The notes under the pieces: model-generated
What the model was told of the DNA's origin: nothing
The model's input: the letters and a program-made list of their open reading frames with translations, nothing else
The model's database searches: none
Assembly: GCA_011947345.1 (NCBI GenBank)
Contig: JAAVTG010000012.1
Location: 62,001 to 126,000, forward strand
Direction: 5' to 3'
DNA from: Phytophthora quininea
Taxonomy: Eukaryota > Oomycota > Peronosporomycetes > Peronosporales > Peronosporaceae
DNA length: 64,000 nt
Part shown: positions 63,440 to 64,000 of the stretch, in pieces
Numbering within the stretch: position 1 is the stretch's first letter
Layout of the letters: each line of letters starts with the position of its first letter
Program-made: the position numbers and the translations under genes

Positions 63440-64000
63440 ATGGTGTTCACGGACCCGTTTGAAGAGAATCGGACAATGGTGCAGACCCACAAGATGAACG
63501 CGTCGGTCCTCAAGCGCCACACGAGTCCGTTCCCGCTGTTGCGTCTCTCGTCGGAAGCTACGGCTGAATTGGAGACCCTCGCGCACAAGTTCGTGGCTCG
63601 CAGTGTTAACACATACGAGCGTTTCTTGGTGGACGACCATGGCAAGGTTGACGAAGCTCGATGGAAGTTCTTGGCAGCTAAGGACGGGCTACGAGCGTAT
63701 GGGGAGAGACCCAACACTGCAGACGCTATGGGGGTCAATGCCACGTACGAGTCCGACACCCCGCTCGGAGATCTCCCCGTCGTATTGGTCACCGGTACTA
63801 TTGTCGGCAACCTGGACGACGTCATGTACGGTGTGCTGTGCAACTCGACGGAGGCGATGCGGATCAAGTCTTCCTACATCCACGACGATCTTCTGGGTAG
63901 CTGTGTGCTTGCGCCGATCTCCAGCCCGACGCCTGAAAACCCATTCAACGCCATCGGTGTCAAGTGGGTCGAAGTCAAAGTGCCGTTGATTGCCCGGGCG
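63440..64000 (+). CDS. START-domain protein, partial (runs off the right edge)
   Basis: 187 codons open to the end of the window from ATG 63440 (MVFTDPFEENRTMVQ). It reads YERFLVDDHGKVDEARWKFL, then LPVVLVTGTIVGNLDDVMYGVLC, SSYIHDDLLGSCVLAPI and NAIGVKWVEVKVP. This is the pattern of oomycete START-like lipid-binding proteins: a small-molecule-binding helix-grip fold, where the 'D-V-M-Y-G' and 'K-W-x-E-V' segments are diagnostic. The rest of the protein, often with a C-terminal FYVE-type finger in this group, lies outside. The start could be further upstream. Confidence 0.7.
   Translation, partial: MVFTDPFEENRTMVQTHKMNASVLKRHTSPFPLLRLSSEATAELETLAHKFVARSVNTYERFLVDDHGKVDEARWKFLAAKDGLRAYGERPNTADAMGVNATYESDTPLGDLPVVLVTGTIVGNLDDVMYGVLCNSTEAMRIKSSYIHDDLLGSCVLAPISSPTPENPFNAIGVKWVEVKVPLIARA

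Noticed and set aside
1..64000. tRNA, rRNA or bacterial-style operons and ribosome binding sites
   Set aside because: None seen; gene structure and families are nuclear oomycete, so such signals are not expected.

Overview
The window is nuclear DNA of an oomycete plant pathogen, most likely a Phytophthora species. Four lines of evidence point there: a family of NPP1/NLP genes with signal peptides; an RXLR-EER effector-like gene; several oomycete-expanded BT1/FBT membrane transporters; and START-like/FYVE/GAF fusion proteins. The NLP genes also carry TCATTTC-type oomycete initiators 15-25 bases before their ATGs. Genes are intron-poor and GC-rich. I see no tRNA, rRNA or CRISPR array.

Layout: 0-4.3 kb holds a dioxygenase-fold gene with a Cys/His finger, then a complete but decayed hAT transposon with an exact 8-bp target duplication. 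From 5.2-9 kb there are two convergent FBT transporter genes. From 9.9-15.5 kb lies a graveyard: transporter and NLP remnants, an RXLR-type gene, an inverted repeat of about 750 bp, and an ankyrin-type gene relic. From 15.6-17.7 kb two housekeeping genes sit convergently, RPA2 and a mitochondrial carrier. From 19.4-27.3 kb: ankyrin relic, FBT transporter, NLP-A (nonsense-interrupted), ankyrin relic, NLP-B, a mariner-like miniature element, NLP-C. From 27.6-31 kb is a TTLL2-like tubulin ligase. From 31.6-51.5 kb is a 2.3-unit tandem array with an 8.6-kb period; each unit carries a FYVE-GAF gene, but only the first copy has its native 5' end. A diverged FYVE-GAF paralog follows (51.8-54.0 kb). 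From 54.2-62.6 kb: an intact FBT gene, a second FBT gene almost identical in coding sequence to the one at 20.7 kb but inverted, an ankyrin relic, NLP-D, a complete plant-type DD39D mariner, another ankyrin relic, and NLP-E. A START-domain gene runs off the right edge.

Two themes matter. First, FBT transporter, ankyrin-type gene and NLP recur together, whole or broken, in different orders and orientations, as if they were a co-duplicating cassette. Second, many reading frames, including housekeeping ones, are broken by what look like single-base losses, often in short homopolymer runs. That pattern fits residual sequencing error better than real decay, so most of the 'frameshifted' genes here should not be called pseudogenes without read support. 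The nonsense codon of NLP-A, the broken hAT transposase and the short remnants at 9.9-13.4 kb are better candidates for true decay.
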